Of a stretch of 64,000 bases of DNA, positions 33,101 to 42,104 are shown piece after piece; within the stretch, counting starts at the first letter, position 1; each line of letters opens with the position of its first letter. A program made the position numbers and the translations under genes. The DNA is from JAIYDJ01 sp031400505. Its GTDB lineage: Bacteria > Pseudomonadota > Alphaproteobacteria > Rhodobacterales > Rhodobacteraceae. The notes under the pieces are model-generated. The model saw nothing but the letters and a program-made list of their open reading frames with translations. It made no database searches and was not told the origin of the DNA. The DNA lies in NCBI GenBank assembly GCA_031400505.1, contig JANNPZ010000023.1, positions 61,022-125,021 of the forward strand. The letters are read 5' to 3'.

Positions 33101-34330
33101 ATGCTGAACACGCCTTTTTCGCCTTGGCCGTCCTTTACCGAGGAAGAGGCACTTGCGGTTGCCGAGGTTGTCCGGTCCAACCGGGTGAACTATTGGACCG
33201 GCACGGAATGTCGCGAGTTCGAGAAGGAGTTTGCAATCTGGTGCGGCACGGCCCATGCGGTTGCGCTGACCAACGGCACGGTGGCGCTGGATTTGGCGTT
33301 GCAGGCACTGGGGATCGGGCCGGGTGACGAAGTGGTGGTGACGCCGCGTACGTTCCTCGCGTCGGTGTCCTGTGTGGTCAATGCCGGGGCGGTGCCGGTG
33401 TTTGCCGATGTCGATGCAGATAGCGGCAACATTACCGCAGATACGATTGCTGCAGTGCTGACGCCGCGGACGAAAGGGATCATTGCCGTGCATCTGGCCG
33501 GTTGGCCCTGTGACATGGACCCGATCATGGCGCTTGCCGCTCGCCACGGTCTGAAGGTGATCGAGGATTGTGCGCAGGCGCATGGCGCGCGCTACAAGGG
33601 GCGGATGGTCGGCTCGATCGGGCATGTCGGGGCGTGGTCGTTCTGTCAGGACAAGATCATGACGACGGGCGGCGAGGGTGGCATGGTCACCACCAATGAC
33701 CGCGCGTTGTGGGCGGCGATGTGGGCCTACAAGGACCACGGCAAAAGCCATGACGCGGTTTACAATCGCAGCCATCCGCCGGGCTTTCGCTGGTTGCATG
33801 AAAGCTTCGGCACCAACTGGCGTATGATCGAGATGCAGGCGGTGATCGGGCGCATCCAGCTGCGGCGGATGGCCAACTGGACGGCGGCCCGCGCGCGCAA
33901 TGCAGCAGGACTGGCCCATGCGATTGCGCCCCATGCCGGCCCGGATGGCCCGGTTCGTCTGCCTGAATTTGGGTGCGCGGGGTGTCTGGGGTGCAACGAG
34001 GACACCGGCTGTCAGCATGCAAACTACAAATTCTACCTCTACGTCCGGCCTGAAAACCTGCCCGAAGGCTGGAATCGCGACAGGATCATTGCGGAAATTG
34101 TCGCACGAGGGGTGCCGGCCTATCAGGGCTCGTGTTCCGAGGTCTATCTGGAAAAGGCGTTTGACGGAACGGGCTGGCGTCCCGAGCACCGCCTGCCTGT
34201 CGCCCGCGCATTGGGCGAGACGAGCGTGATGCTGCTGGTGCATCCGACCCTGACCGAGGCCGAAATCGCCAAGACCGGATCGGTTCTGGCCGAGGTGTTG
34301 CACTCGATGCAACACGCCGCCGCGGCATAG
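33101..34330 (+). CDS. pglE: DegT/DnrJ/EryC1 aminotransferase (PglE-like) with cysteine cluster
   Basis: A 409-residue PLP enzyme of the sugar aminotransferase family. The PLP lysine is K185 in SFCQDKIMTTGGEGG, with VIEDCAQAHGARYKG before it, and TNGTVALDLAL near residue 57. It would transfer an amino group from glutamate to the 4-keto sugar made by the PglF-like dehydratase. An unusual segment at 292-306 reads CAGCLGCNEDTGCQH, giving four cysteines in a CxxCxxCx5C spacing in place of the usual short loop before the YKFY strand. Such a cluster could bind zinc or iron-sulfur. It starts four bases after pglD and converges with capG, whose stop lies 12 bp beyond. Confidence 0.88.
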   Translation: MLNTPFSPWPSFTEEEALAVAEVVRSNRVNYWTGTECREFEKEFAIWCGTAHAVALTNGTVALDLALQALGIGPGDEVVVTPRTFLASVSCVVNAGAVPVFADVDADSGNITADTIAAVLTPRTKGIIAVHLAGWPCDMDPIMALAARHGLKVIEDCAQAHGARYKGRMVGSIGHVGAWSFCQDKIMTTGGEGGMVTTNDRALWAAMWAYKDHGKSHDAVYNRSHPPGFRWLHESFGTNWRMIEMQAVIGRIQLRRMANWTAARARNAAGLAHAIAPHAGPDGPVRLPEFGCAGCLGCNEDTGCQHANYKFYLYVRPENLPEGWNRDRIIAEIVARGVPAYQGSCSEVYLEKAFDGTGWRPEHRLPVARALGETSVMLLVHPTLTEAEIAKTGSVLAEVLHSMQHAAAA

Positions 34331-34342
34331 GGCGCGGCGCGG

Positions 34343-35500
34343 TCAGGTTAGATCGTTCATCCGGATGCCGTCCCAGCCGTTTGACAGCCGCGCGGTGCCC
34401 AAGATCAGATTCAGCACCCGTTCAGAGGTATTGGTGATCGCGTAATCCGCGGGCAGGGGCGTGGGGCGGCCTTCGGCCAGACGTTCGGCATGCAGGCGGG
34501 TGGCGGCCGCGACGGATTCGCGGATCGTGTCGCGGTTCAGGCCGGTCACGATGATGCAGCCGACATCCATCGCCTCGGGCCGCTCGATCGCATCGCGCGG
34601 GGTGATGGCCGGAAAGCCCAGGATCGAGCTTTCCTCGGCAATCGTGCCGCTGTCGGAAATGGCACAGAAGGCGTTCATCTGCAGCGCGTTGTAGTCGTGA
34701 AAACCGAAGGGCACCATGGTCTGCACGCGGGGGTCAAAGGTCCCCGCCTCGCCCAAAGCCTCCAGCCGTTTGCGGGTGCGGGGATGGGTCGAAAGGATCA
34801 CCGGCATGTCGTAATCCGCCGCCAGCGCGTTCAGCGTATCGCGCAGGGACCGCAGCCGGTCGGCGTTGTCGACGTTTTCCTCGCGGTGCAGGGACGCGAT
34901 GAAATAGCCCTGCGGGCGCAGGGACAGCCGCGACAGCACGTCGGATGCCTCGATCTGCGGCAGGTAGTGCTGCAAGATCTCGCGCATGGGCGAACCGGTC
35001 AGATAAATGCGACGATGTTGGATGCCTTCCGACAAAAGGTGCCTGCGGGCGTGTTCGGTATAGACCAGATTGAAATCCGAGATGTGATCGACCAGCTTGC
35101 GGTTGGTCTCTTCGGGCACGTTGCGGTCATAGGACCGGTTGCCCGCCTCCATGTGATAGACGGGCACCTTCAGTCTTCGCGCCATGATCGCCGAAATCGC
35201 CGAGTTGGTATCGCCCAACACCAGCACCGCCTCGGGCTTTTCCGCCCGGATCACCCGCTCGCTTTCGATCAGGATCTTGCCCAGCGTTTCGCCCAAAGAC
35301 CCGCCGCCGGTGCCAAGGAAATGGTCGGGCTGGCGCACGCCAAGGTCCTTGAAGAAGACCTCGTTCAACTCGTAGTCCCAGTTCTGTCCGGTGTGGACGA
35401 TCTTGTGATCGGTGAAGTCGTCAAGCCGTGCCATGACGCGCGACAGGCGAATGATCTCTGGCCGGGTGCCGAGGATCGTCATCACTTTCAGCTTGGTCAT
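34343..35500 (-). CDS. capG: UDP-N-acetyl hexosamine 2-epimerase (CapG/FnlC type)
   Basis: A 385-residue WecB-like epimerase. Motifs: ILGTRPEIIRLS, HTGQNWDYELNEVFF, VYHMEAGNRSYDRNVPEE, LHREENVD and SDSGTIAEES. The variants NRSYDRNVPEE and QNWDYELNEV are those of the CapG/FnlC branch. That branch makes UDP-N-acetyl-L-fucosamine by 2-epimerisation of UDP-N-acetyl-L-talosamine-type intermediates, rather than WecB making ManNAc. It is third in the capE-capF-capG operon, two bases after capF, which fixes the pathway. The three-gene unit runs against the neighbouring sugar genes. Confidence 0.92.
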   Translation of the reverse strand: MTKLKVMTILGTRPEIIRLSRVMARLDDFTDHKIVHTGQNWDYELNEVFFKDLGVRQPDHFLGTGGGSLGETLGKILIESERVIRAEKPEAVLVLGDTNSAISAIMARRLKVPVYHMEAGNRSYDRNVPEETNRKLVDHISDFNLVYTEHARRHLLSEGIQHRRIYLTGSPMREILQHYLPQIEASDVLSRLSLRPQGYFIASLHREENVDNADRLRSLRDTLNALAADYDMPVILSTHPRTRKRLEALGEAGTFDPRVQTMVPFGFHDYNALQMNAFCAISDSGTIAEESSILGFPAITPRDAIERPEAMDVGCIIVTGLNRDTIRESVAAATRLHAERLAEGRPTPLPADYAITNTSERVLNLILGTARLSNGWDGIRMNDLT

Positions 35501-35502
35501 CG

Positions 35503-36624
35503 TCAGTCCTGCAATACGGGATCGAAGTAGGTGTCGGGGGCCGCAGGGTCGAACAGGTCATGCGTCCAGAACAGCGTCAACAGCGGCGCATCCCCGATGT
35601 TCTGGATGGAGTGGGTGTGTAACGTCGGCATGTCAACCGGCGCGGGGGTGTCGCCCGACACGCGATACTCCCACACCGGGCCGCCAAGGGCGCGGCGGAC
35701 GCGAATCATCGCCTGACCTTGCAGCACCAGAAACCGTTCGACCTTGTGCAGGTGAAAATGATCGCCGCGCGTGATGCCGGGCTCGGTCCAGGACAGGAAT
35801 GTCTGCCCGCCGCCACCGCCCTTTGCCGCCTCGAACAGGGTGCCTCGGGGGTCGGTGTTCAGCTTCAGCGGGCGGGGGAAGCCTGCGGGATACAAGGCGG
35901 CGCGGTATGTGTTGAAGAGATCGCGGGTGAAGGGATCGGACAGGTCGGGGTAAAGGTTGGCGGCATAATCGGCGTGAAAGCGTTGCAGCGTTTCAAAAAG
36001 CCAAGGCACCTCGGTCGGGCGGGGTTCAGGCACCAACTCGCCGCTGTGCCCTAAAAGCGCCGCGTCGATCGCCATCTTGGCCGCAGCCCCGGCATGCAGC
36101 AACTGCACCCGCCCGTTCGGGTCGATCTGTGGGCTTTGCCCCGCGATCACCGCCTCGATGAAGGTGGCGGTGACGTTGTTATACCGGGGCCGCGCGCCTT
36201 CGCCGAAGATATGCGGCAGGATCATGTTGGTCAGACCGCCCACACCGGCCAGAACCTCGGCGGCGCGGCGTTTCGAAACCCCATAGACCGTGTCGATCCG
36301 GGCATGGGTGGAATTGGCATAGACCACATGCGGCCTGGCCCCTGCATCCGCACAGGCCGCAGCCAACCGCGCGGCAATCGCCGGATTGCCGTCGCGCACC
36401 TCGTCCTCGGTGCCGCGATTGACCCCGGCGAAATGCAACACGGCATCCGTCCCAGAAACCGCCTGTGCAAGCTCGGCGTCGTCCAGAAACGCCGCGTGAT
36501 TCAGTGTCACCAAGTCATATGGCGCAGGCTGCTTGCGAAACCGCGCCGCGCAATTGGGGGCATGCAACCGCGCCGCCGCATGCCAGCCCAGAAGACCGCC
36601 AGCCCCGGTGACGACGATCTTCAT
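35503..36624 (-). CDS. capF: Bifunctional reductase/epimerase CapF (FnlB type) with cupin domain
   Basis: A 373-residue protein of two parts. The N-terminal SDR domain (about 1-250) begins VVTGAGGLLGWHAAARL, has LHFAGVNRGTEDEV, and the YGVSKRRAAEVL motif with the catalytic Tyr and Lys. A C-terminal cupin of about 120 residues carries GDHFHLHKVERFLVLQG, whose histidines bind the metal, and HTHSIQNIGD. CapF converts the CapE product with NADPH in the second and third steps to UDP-L-FucNAc. It overlaps capE by four bases and is followed at once by capG. Confidence 0.93.
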   Translation of the reverse strand: MKIVVTGAGGLLGWHAAARLHAPNCAARFRKQPAPYDLVTLNHAAFLDDAELAQAVSGTDAVLHFAGVNRGTEDEVRDGNPAIAARLAAACADAGARPHVVYANSTHARIDTVYGVSKRRAAEVLAGVGGLTNMILPHIFGEGARPRYNNVTATFIEAVIAGQSPQIDPNGRVQLLHAGAAAKMAIDAALLGHSGELVPEPRPTEVPWLFETLQRFHADYAANLYPDLSDPFTRDLFNTYRAALYPAGFPRPLKLNTDPRGTLFEAAKGGGGGQTFLSWTEPGITRGDHFHLHKVERFLVLQGQAMIRVRRALGGPVWEYRVSGDTPAPVDMPTLHTHSIQNIGDAPLLTLFWTHDLFDPAAPDTYFDPVLQD

Positions 36625-37640
36625 GCCCAGCCGTCCAACTCGGCCCGCACCTCTTTCAACGACAGCAACAGCGTCTTGACCCCCGCCACATCCAGCCGCT
36701 CGGCGTTGTGCGAATGGTAGTCCTCGTGCTGCACCGTGTCCTGTTCGCCCTCGCTGACATAGGCCGAATAGTTCAGATCGCGGGCGTCCATCCGGATGCG
36801 GTAGTAGTCTCCCATATCCTCGGATTGCCCCAGTTCCTGCGCCGAGGCGAGAGTCTCATAGAGCTTTTCCGCATGCCGCCAGCCGATATGTTCGACCGGG
36901 TGATCGGGACGGCCAAAAAGCTCGATCAACGCTTGCACCAGATCAGCAATGGTCGCCGCCGGGGCCTTGCGCACAAACAGATCGCCCTGCCGTGCATAGT
37001 CAAACGCATGATGCACCAGCGCCACCGAGTCGCGCAGCGGCATCAGAAAGCGGGTCATCTTCGGTTCGGTGATCGTGATCGGGCGGCCCGCCTTGATCTG
37101 CTGGATGAACAGCGGAATGACCGACCCGCGCGAATACATCACATTGCCATAGCGCACCATCGAGATCGTGGTGGCGGCATCCGGCCCGATGGCGCGGGCC
37201 TGGGCCTGGGCGATCTTTTCCATCATCGCCTTGGACATGCCCATCACGTTGATCGGCTGCACTGCCTTGTCAGTCGAAAGGCAGACGACCGAGCGAACTC
37301 CGTTCATTACGGCCGACCGGACAATGTTCTCGGACCCCAGGATGTTGGTGCGCACCGCCTCCATCGGAAAGAATTCGCATGACGGCACCTGTTTCAGGGC
37401 TGCGGCGTGAAAGACGCAATCCACCCCGGCCATCGCGCGATCCACGCTTTCGCGGTCGCGAACATCACCGATGAAATAGCGGACATTGGCGTTGCGCAGC
37501 GTGTTGCGCATCATGTCCTGCTTTTCTTCGTCCCGCGACAACACGCGGACTTCCCTACAACCTCGTCCAAGCAGATCGAGCAGCATGGTCTTCCCAAACG
37601 ATCCGGTGCCGCCGGTAATGAGGGTCGTACTTGGGGTCAT
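36621..37640 (-). CDS. capE: UDP-GlcNAc 4,6-dehydratase/5-epimerase CapE (FnlA type)
   Basis: A 339-residue SDR protein. The nucleotide motif is LITGGTGSFGKTML, then VLSRDEEKQDMMR, HAAALKQVPSCEFFPMEA and the catalytic segment STDKAVQPINVMGMSKAMMEK, read in parts as STDKAVQPINVMG and MSKAMMEK. Met replaces the SDR Tyr, as in CapE. It makes the 2-acetamido-2,6-dideoxy-L-arabino-4-hexulose nucleotide from UDP-GlcNAc. This soluble enzyme has no membrane helices, unlike the dehydratase at 28.5 kb, so the two initial dehydratases serve separate sugars. A 7-bp hairpin lies in its leader at 37665-37684. Confidence 0.92.
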   Translation of the reverse strand: MTPSTTLITGGTGSFGKTMLLDLLGRGCREVRVLSRDEEKQDMMRNTLRNANVRYFIGDVRDRESVDRAMAGVDCVFHAAALKQVPSCEFFPMEAVRTNILGSENIVRSAVMNGVRSVVCLSTDKAVQPINVMGMSKAMMEKIAQAQARAIGPDAATTISMVRYGNVMYSRGSVIPLFIQQIKAGRPITITEPKMTRFLMPLRDSVALVHHAFDYARQGDLFVRKAPAATIADLVQALIELFGRPDHPVEHIGWRHAEKLYETLASAQELGQSEDMGDYYRIRMDARDLNYSAYVSEGEQDTVQHEDYHSHNAERLDVAGVKTLLLSLKEVRAELDGWA

Positions 37641-38026
37641 CTGTCAGAACTTTCATGCGTTTTCACCCGTCTATCTGGACGGGTTTCCTTCAAAGTTCAA
37701 GTTGATCCGAAGCGTGCCTACACCGCGCCGCCGATTGCCAAGACGAACGCAATCGCCGTGCGGCTTATCAGCGCCGCTGGCATGAATGCGATAGCCTATC
37801 TTCAGGTTACAGACCCGAAAATGCCCGGGCAGATAACAACATATTGCTATTCCAGCGACCCGACAGGCTTGCGCCGATCCGCGCGCGGATGTCATGAAGG
37901 ACAGGACTGTGACAGAAGGCTTGGTCACTGGCCCTGGGTGATGTAAGTGGCCGTGGAACTTTGCGCCTGCGGCCGGACCACATCCATGGGCGGATCGTTG
38001 ACAGGTATCCCCAGGAGAGACCCGGT
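37641..38026. other. Divergent intergenic region between capE and the polymerase gene
   Basis: These 386 bp separate two divergent units and must hold both promoters. No coding frame is convincing. The only clear structure is the hairpin at 37665-37684 in the capE leader, plus AGGAGA at 38012-38017, which serves the TTG start of the polymerase gene. Confidence 0.5.
37665..37684 (-). promoter_or_regulatory. ACCCGTC/GACGGGT hairpin or operator in the capE leader
   Basis: A perfect 7-bp inverted repeat with a 6-base loop ends 25 bp upstream of the capE start codon. No gene reads into it from the other side, so a terminator role is unlikely. A leader hairpin or repressor site is more plausible. 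Confidence 0.4.
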
Positions 38027-39190
38027 TTGGCCATCTACGCGTTCTTCTGGTCGGCTTCGCTGTTGTCAGGGCTGGCGATCAGGCACCGGTTAACAACGAA
38101 CCTGTTTCTGATCGCCGTATTCCTGTTCATCGGTCTGCGCCTTGATACAGGCTTTGACTGGCCCGTCTACAAAGCGATTTTCGAGGACTTTCAGGGCGAA
38201 TTCTCTTTGGCAAAGATTGCGATCTATTCGCAGCTTTACGGGCAAGAGCCGGGATTTCTGTTGTTCATGGGTGTGACATCCCAGTACTTTCCGAATTACG
38301 AGTTTTTTCAGGCTCTTGTGACGATAGCGCTTTTGTGGTCAACGGTCTTTCTGTGCCGTGTGCTGGGTGTCAAGAAGGTCGCTTTGGTGATCGCGATTGC
38401 GCTTACCTACCTCATGTGGGGGGTTGGCTTTTCCACCTTGCGCCAAAGCATGGCGATTTCCTTTTTCAATTTTGGCCTGGTCTTTTTCTTGCGAAAACAG
38501 GCCGTATGGGGCGGTTTGCTTTTTGCGACGGCAATTCTGTTTCAACTAAGCAGCCTGGTCTACATCGCGGCTTTCGTTGCATCCCGCTACCTGTGGCGCA
38601 CCAAAAAGCCGCCATCCCTTTTGGCTTACGTGTTGGTTGTGGGTGGTGCAGCTTTCGCGGCACCTTTGGCGCTGCGGACGATCTCGGCGATTTCATCCTT
38701 TGCGGCGACGAAGCTCGAGTTCTATCTTGCCATTCTGGAGCAAGCGGGCGGTTTGCAACTGGGCCTCAACGACATTGCGTTTCTTCTGCTTTTCGCCGGA
38801 GCGGCGCTTCTTGCCTCGCGCAGTATGGTCCGCCCCGGAAGTGAGACACTCTATTCAAATGAAATCAGGCGGCTGATCATGGTGCTGTCAGCCATCGGCG
38901 CTGCCAGCACGTTCCTTTCGGTTCTGCGCGACCGTGTCTCTTATGAATTGTTCATCTTGATCAGCATCTGCGTGATGCTGCCCGGCGTACGATTTCGCTG
39001 GCTTTTTGTGACGTTTTTCGTGGCCTTTGGCGTGATCAACACAGTGATCTACACCTTTGGCTTTCCATCGCGGCTTGCATTCTCGCCGTATCAGAACGTG
39101 ATCGTCAGCTATCTTCTGGAAATCCCGAATACCGGCCCTGATCGCAGCGCAAACTTTGTGCAAACGCTGCGGGATATGGAAGCGCGCTAG
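38027..39190 (+). CDS. wzy: EpsG/Wzy-like polysaccharide polymerase
   Basis: A 387-residue membrane protein with about ten helices. It opens LAIYAFFWSASLLSGL and has the EpsG-family pattern FLFIGLRLDTGFDWPVYKAIF (an RxxTGxDW-like motif), then GQEPGFLLFMGV and GFSTLRQSMAISFF. EpsG/Wzy proteins join lipid-linked repeat units at the periplasmic face. A TTG start at 38027 is proposed because AGGAGA lies 9 nt upstream; the frame opens at 37961. It is the only polymerase candidate in the locus, so it completes the Wzx/Wzy set with the flippase at 40.6 kb. Confidence 0.82.
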   Translation: MAIYAFFWSASLLSGLAIRHRLTTNLFLIAVFLFIGLRLDTGFDWPVYKAIFEDFQGEFSLAKIAIYSQLYGQEPGFLLFMGVTSQYFPNYEFFQALVTIALLWSTVFLCRVLGVKKVALVIAIALTYLMWGVGFSTLRQSMAISFFNFGLVFFLRKQAVWGGLLFATAILFQLSSLVYIAAFVASRYLWRTKKPPSLLAYVLVVGGAAFAAPLALRTISAISSFAATKLEFYLAILEQAGGLQLGLNDIAFLLLFAGAALLASRSMVRPGSETLYSNEIRRLIMVLSAIGAASTFLSVLRDRVSYELFILISICVMLPGVRFRWLFVTFFVAFGVINTVIYTFGFPSRLAFSPYQNVIVSYLLEIPNTGPDRSANFVQTLRDMEAR

Positions 39191-39307
39191 TCGCCGCGTC
39201 TGGCCTTGCGGGCAGATAAGGACCGATGACCGGACCCACTTGCCCGTACAGGATAACCCTGTAGAAGGCAGCGTGAATGTCCTGACTGTTTCTGGAGCCC
39301 CCTGCAT

Positions 39308-40642
39308 ATGTCGGACAAGGTCAGTTTTGCCCAGCCGAACGATGAGCCTGAGAGGGTGATTTCAAGTCATGCAGGCCCGCATTTCCATGACCCAGACAGC
39401 GGTATCGAGGCAAAACGAATTGTCTTTCTGGGCGGCTTGCTGCTTGAAAGCCAGAGAGAAGAGATCGAACGCTGTTCGCTTGCCGGTGTTCAGTATGCAG
39501 CGGATGCCTTGCAGCGGGCCCTGCTGAAGGGGCTGATCCAGTTTTCCGATCTTGATGTGCGACTGGTCAATGTGCCTTACGTCGGATCCTATCCGAAAAC
39601 ATATCGCAAGGTCTGGTTTCCCGCCGTGACGGACGTGTTGTTTGGTACCGTGCCGGTAAGTGGCATGGGTTTCTTCAACCTGATGGTCTTGCGCGACCAT
39701 TCGCGGCAGGTGGCTGCCTTCCGGGGGCTGTTGCCGGCTGTTGAAGGCGCAGGCGACTGCGTCATCGTTGCGTATTCGGCGCATTTGCCGTTCATTCGTG
39801 CGGCATTGCGGTGCCAGAGGCGGCACCCGGCCGTCCGAATCTGTGCTGTCGTGCCGGATCTGATCGAACACATGGATGCCTATTCCGGTCTGCGCAAACT
39901 CATCGCGCAGCGTCGTGGCAGCGTCTTTCGGAAACTGGCGCGCAAGATCGACTATTTCGTTGTTCTGACGCGTCATATGGCAGAACCGATCGGGGTCGGC
40001 CCTGACAAGCATGTCGTCGTTGAAGGCATCCATGATGCCGAACCCGGCGCGCCAGACGGCCAATGGCCCGTCGAGCCGGGCCCGATCTTCATCTACACCG
40101 GGACGCTGGCGGAACGGTACGGCATCCTGGACCTGCTGGAGGCGTTTTCGCATCTTGAAGTTGCGACGGCGCGGCTGTGGATTTGTGGGGCCGGCGATGC
40201 GGAAAACACGGTCAAGTCCGCCGCGCTGCACGATTCACGGGTCACGTTCCATGGCCGTGTCCCGCGTGCCGACGCCATTGCATTGCAGTCCCGGGCGCAT
40301 GTGATGGTCAATCCGCGCCGGCCCGAAGGCGAGTTCACACGCTATTCCTTTCCATCCAAGACGATGGAATATCTGGCCTCGGGGCGACCCGTCGTCATGC
40401 ACTGGTTGCCGGGGATCCCGGAAGAGTATCGCCCCCATCTGATCTCGCCAGAAACCGGGGATGCGGCGGGTCTTTCGGCGACTTTGCAGCAGGTGGTGGC
40501 GATGTCACAAGACGATCTGCGCCGCATCGGTGCTGCGGGGCGTGAATTTGTGCTGACCAGGAAGACGCCGCGCATGCAGATCGCAAAGCTGCTGGCCGGG
40601 CTGTTTCCCGGGTGGCACGGGTCGCCGCAGGACGCAGACTGA
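39308..40642 (+). CDS. GT4-like glycosyltransferase
   Basis: A 444-residue GT-B protein. The N-terminal domain starts RIVFLGGLLLESQREEIE, with an atypical acceptor side (DLIEHMDAYSGLRKL). The C-terminal donor domain has FIYTGTLAERYGILDLLEAF, LWICGAGDAENTV and NPRRPEGEFTRYSFPSKTMEYLASGRPVVM, read in parts; the SFPSKTMEYLASG motif binds the nucleotide-sugar. It adds one sugar of the repeat unit on the cytoplasmic side. Donor and linkage cannot be read. It stands one base before the wzx GTG start, so the two genes are in one operon with wzy. Confidence 0.82.
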   Translation: MSDKVSFAQPNDEPERVISSHAGPHFHDPDSGIEAKRIVFLGGLLLESQREEIERCSLAGVQYAADALQRALLKGLIQFSDLDVRLVNVPYVGSYPKTYRKVWFPAVTDVLFGTVPVSGMGFFNLMVLRDHSRQVAAFRGLLPAVEGAGDCVIVAYSAHLPFIRAALRCQRRHPAVRICAVVPDLIEHMDAYSGLRKLIAQRRGSVFRKLARKIDYFVVLTRHMAEPIGVGPDKHVVVEGIHDAEPGAPDGQWPVEPGPIFIYTGTLAERYGILDLLEAFSHLEVATARLWICGAGDAENTVKSAALHDSRVTFHGRVPRADAIALQSRAHVMVNPRRPEGEFTRYSFPSKTMEYLASGRPVVMHWLPGIPEEYRPHLISPETGDAAGLSATLQQVVAMSQDDLRRIGAAGREFVLTRKTPRMQIAKLLAGLFPGWHGSPQDAD

Positions 40643-40643
40643 C

Positions 40644-41954
40644 GTGGCAAAGTGGTCTGGCAATTCGCGCGCCTTGTTCAACGCGATGACATCGAGTTTG
40701 TTCAGTCGCGCGGTGATGCTGCTGGCGCCACTGCTGATCATGCCCGCGATGCTGGACCATCTGGGGTCTGCGCAGTTCGGGGTCTGGGTGACCGGCACAT
40801 CGATCATTTCCCTTGCGGCCTTTATGGATTTCGGAATCGGCAACAGCCTGCTGACGCGCCTTTCAATCCATTATGGGCGGGGTGACGATCCCGCGGCGCG
40901 GCGTTGCATCGGGGCTGCGTATCGAATTCTGGGGCTGGTATCGGTTGCAGGCAGCGGGCTGCTTTTTCTGGGCTGGCTTGTCGCTACGGTCTGGTTGGCC
41001 GGCAGCGGCGGCATCGCAGGGGGAAGTGCCGCGCTGATTTTCATTATGCTGCTGCTTTTCCTGATCGGGCTTCCGCTGTCGATTGTCTACCGTGTGCTTT
41101 ATGCCAACCAACAGATGTTGCTTTTCAATATGTTGCAGATTGCCAGTTCGGCATTCAGCGTGATTTTCACGTTCCTGGCGATCCGGGTTGACCTTCCGGC
41201 GTTGGCCGTTGCAGCCGTGTTCGGCGCAGTTCCGGTGCTGTTCATGTTGGTGACAACGCTGTGGTATTTTGCGACCTATCCGCGCTATCGCCCTGCCGGT
41301 CAGGATTTTCTGCATGGCGACGAAGGGCGTGGTCTGTTCCGCCTTGGGCTTGGGCATCTGGGGCTGGGCATCCTTACGGCAGTCGGGATGAACATCGACA
41401 TTCCGATCATTCTTTACATGCTGGGCAGCGATGCCGTGACAAACTATGCCTTGCCGTCGCGGATCGGTTCCTTGTTGCTGGTGGTCGTCGTGACCGTTTT
41501 CCTGCCATTGTGGAGCATCAACGGTGCGGCCTTGGCCCGACGGGAGTACGACTGGGTTCGGCGCAACACGTTGCGCATGAGCCTTGCCGGCGGCGCTGCG
41601 ATCCTTGTTCTTGGCGTGGGCCTGATGCTGGGTATCGACCTGATCATGACGCTTTGGGTTGGCAAAGCATTTCCCGATCAGCATCTGGTGATGGTTGCCA
41701 TGACTGCCGCAACGGTCGTGATTGCGGTGACTTCGCCCTACAACATGGTGCTGAACGCGGTTGGCAAGGTGCGTGTTCAAATCTGGGGGTGGGCGGGTTT
41801 TCTTGTTTCTTCGGTGATCTGCAAGATCATTCTGGTTCCGATCTACGGGGCCTGGATCGTTTCAATTGTCACTGCCCTTGCCTATGTCATCTGTATCGCC
41901 CCGGCGATTATCGTGTCCGCGCTGAAGGTCACCCGCGACAGGCAGTCGGTCTAG
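40644..41954 (+). CDS. wzx: Wzx-type polysaccharide flippase (MATE/PST superfamily)
   Basis: A 436-residue membrane protein with about twelve to fourteen helices. Characteristic positions: LLIMPAMLDHLGSAQFGVWVTG near the N-terminus, FMDFGIGNSLLTRLSIHYGRGD, and in the second half LPSRIGSLLLVVVVTVFLPLW. This is the PST/oligosaccharidyl-lipid flippase pattern. It moves the undecaprenyl-linked repeat unit across the inner membrane to the Wzy polymerase. A GTG start at 40644 follows the preceding stop by one base. The 150 bp after its stop contain no clear feature. Confidence 0.87.
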   Translation: MAKWSGNSRALFNAMTSSLFSRAVMLLAPLLIMPAMLDHLGSAQFGVWVTGTSIISLAAFMDFGIGNSLLTRLSIHYGRGDDPAARRCIGAAYRILGLVSVAGSGLLFLGWLVATVWLAGSGGIAGGSAALIFIMLLLFLIGLPLSIVYRVLYANQQMLLFNMLQIASSAFSVIFTFLAIRVDLPALAVAAVFGAVPVLFMLVTTLWYFATYPRYRPAGQDFLHGDEGRGLFRLGLGHLGLGILTAVGMNIDIPIILYMLGSDAVTNYALPSRIGSLLLVVVVTVFLPLWSINGAALARREYDWVRRNTLRMSLAGGAAILVLGVGLMLGIDLIMTLWVGKAFPDQHLVMVAMTAATVVIAVTSPYNMVLNAVGKVRVQIWGWAGFLVSSVICKIILVPIYGAWIVSIVTALAYVICIAPAIIVSALKVTRDRQSV

Positions 41955-42104
41955 GATCAAGCCTTGCCCGCGTCGCCCGCATTCTGTGGCCAGGTTCAAA
42001 AAACTGCCGCGTCGCACCAGCGCGGCATCGAAAAGCGTTTGATTGCGAGTTTGTCGGTTCTGGGCTAGACCTAGGCACGGTCGCTTGGACCGCAGGACCA
42101 AGGG

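Noticed and set aside
34343..35500. Calling the epimerase WecB (UDP-ManNAc formation)
   Set aside because: Its sequence variants and its place behind capE and capF fit the CapG/FnlC branch better.
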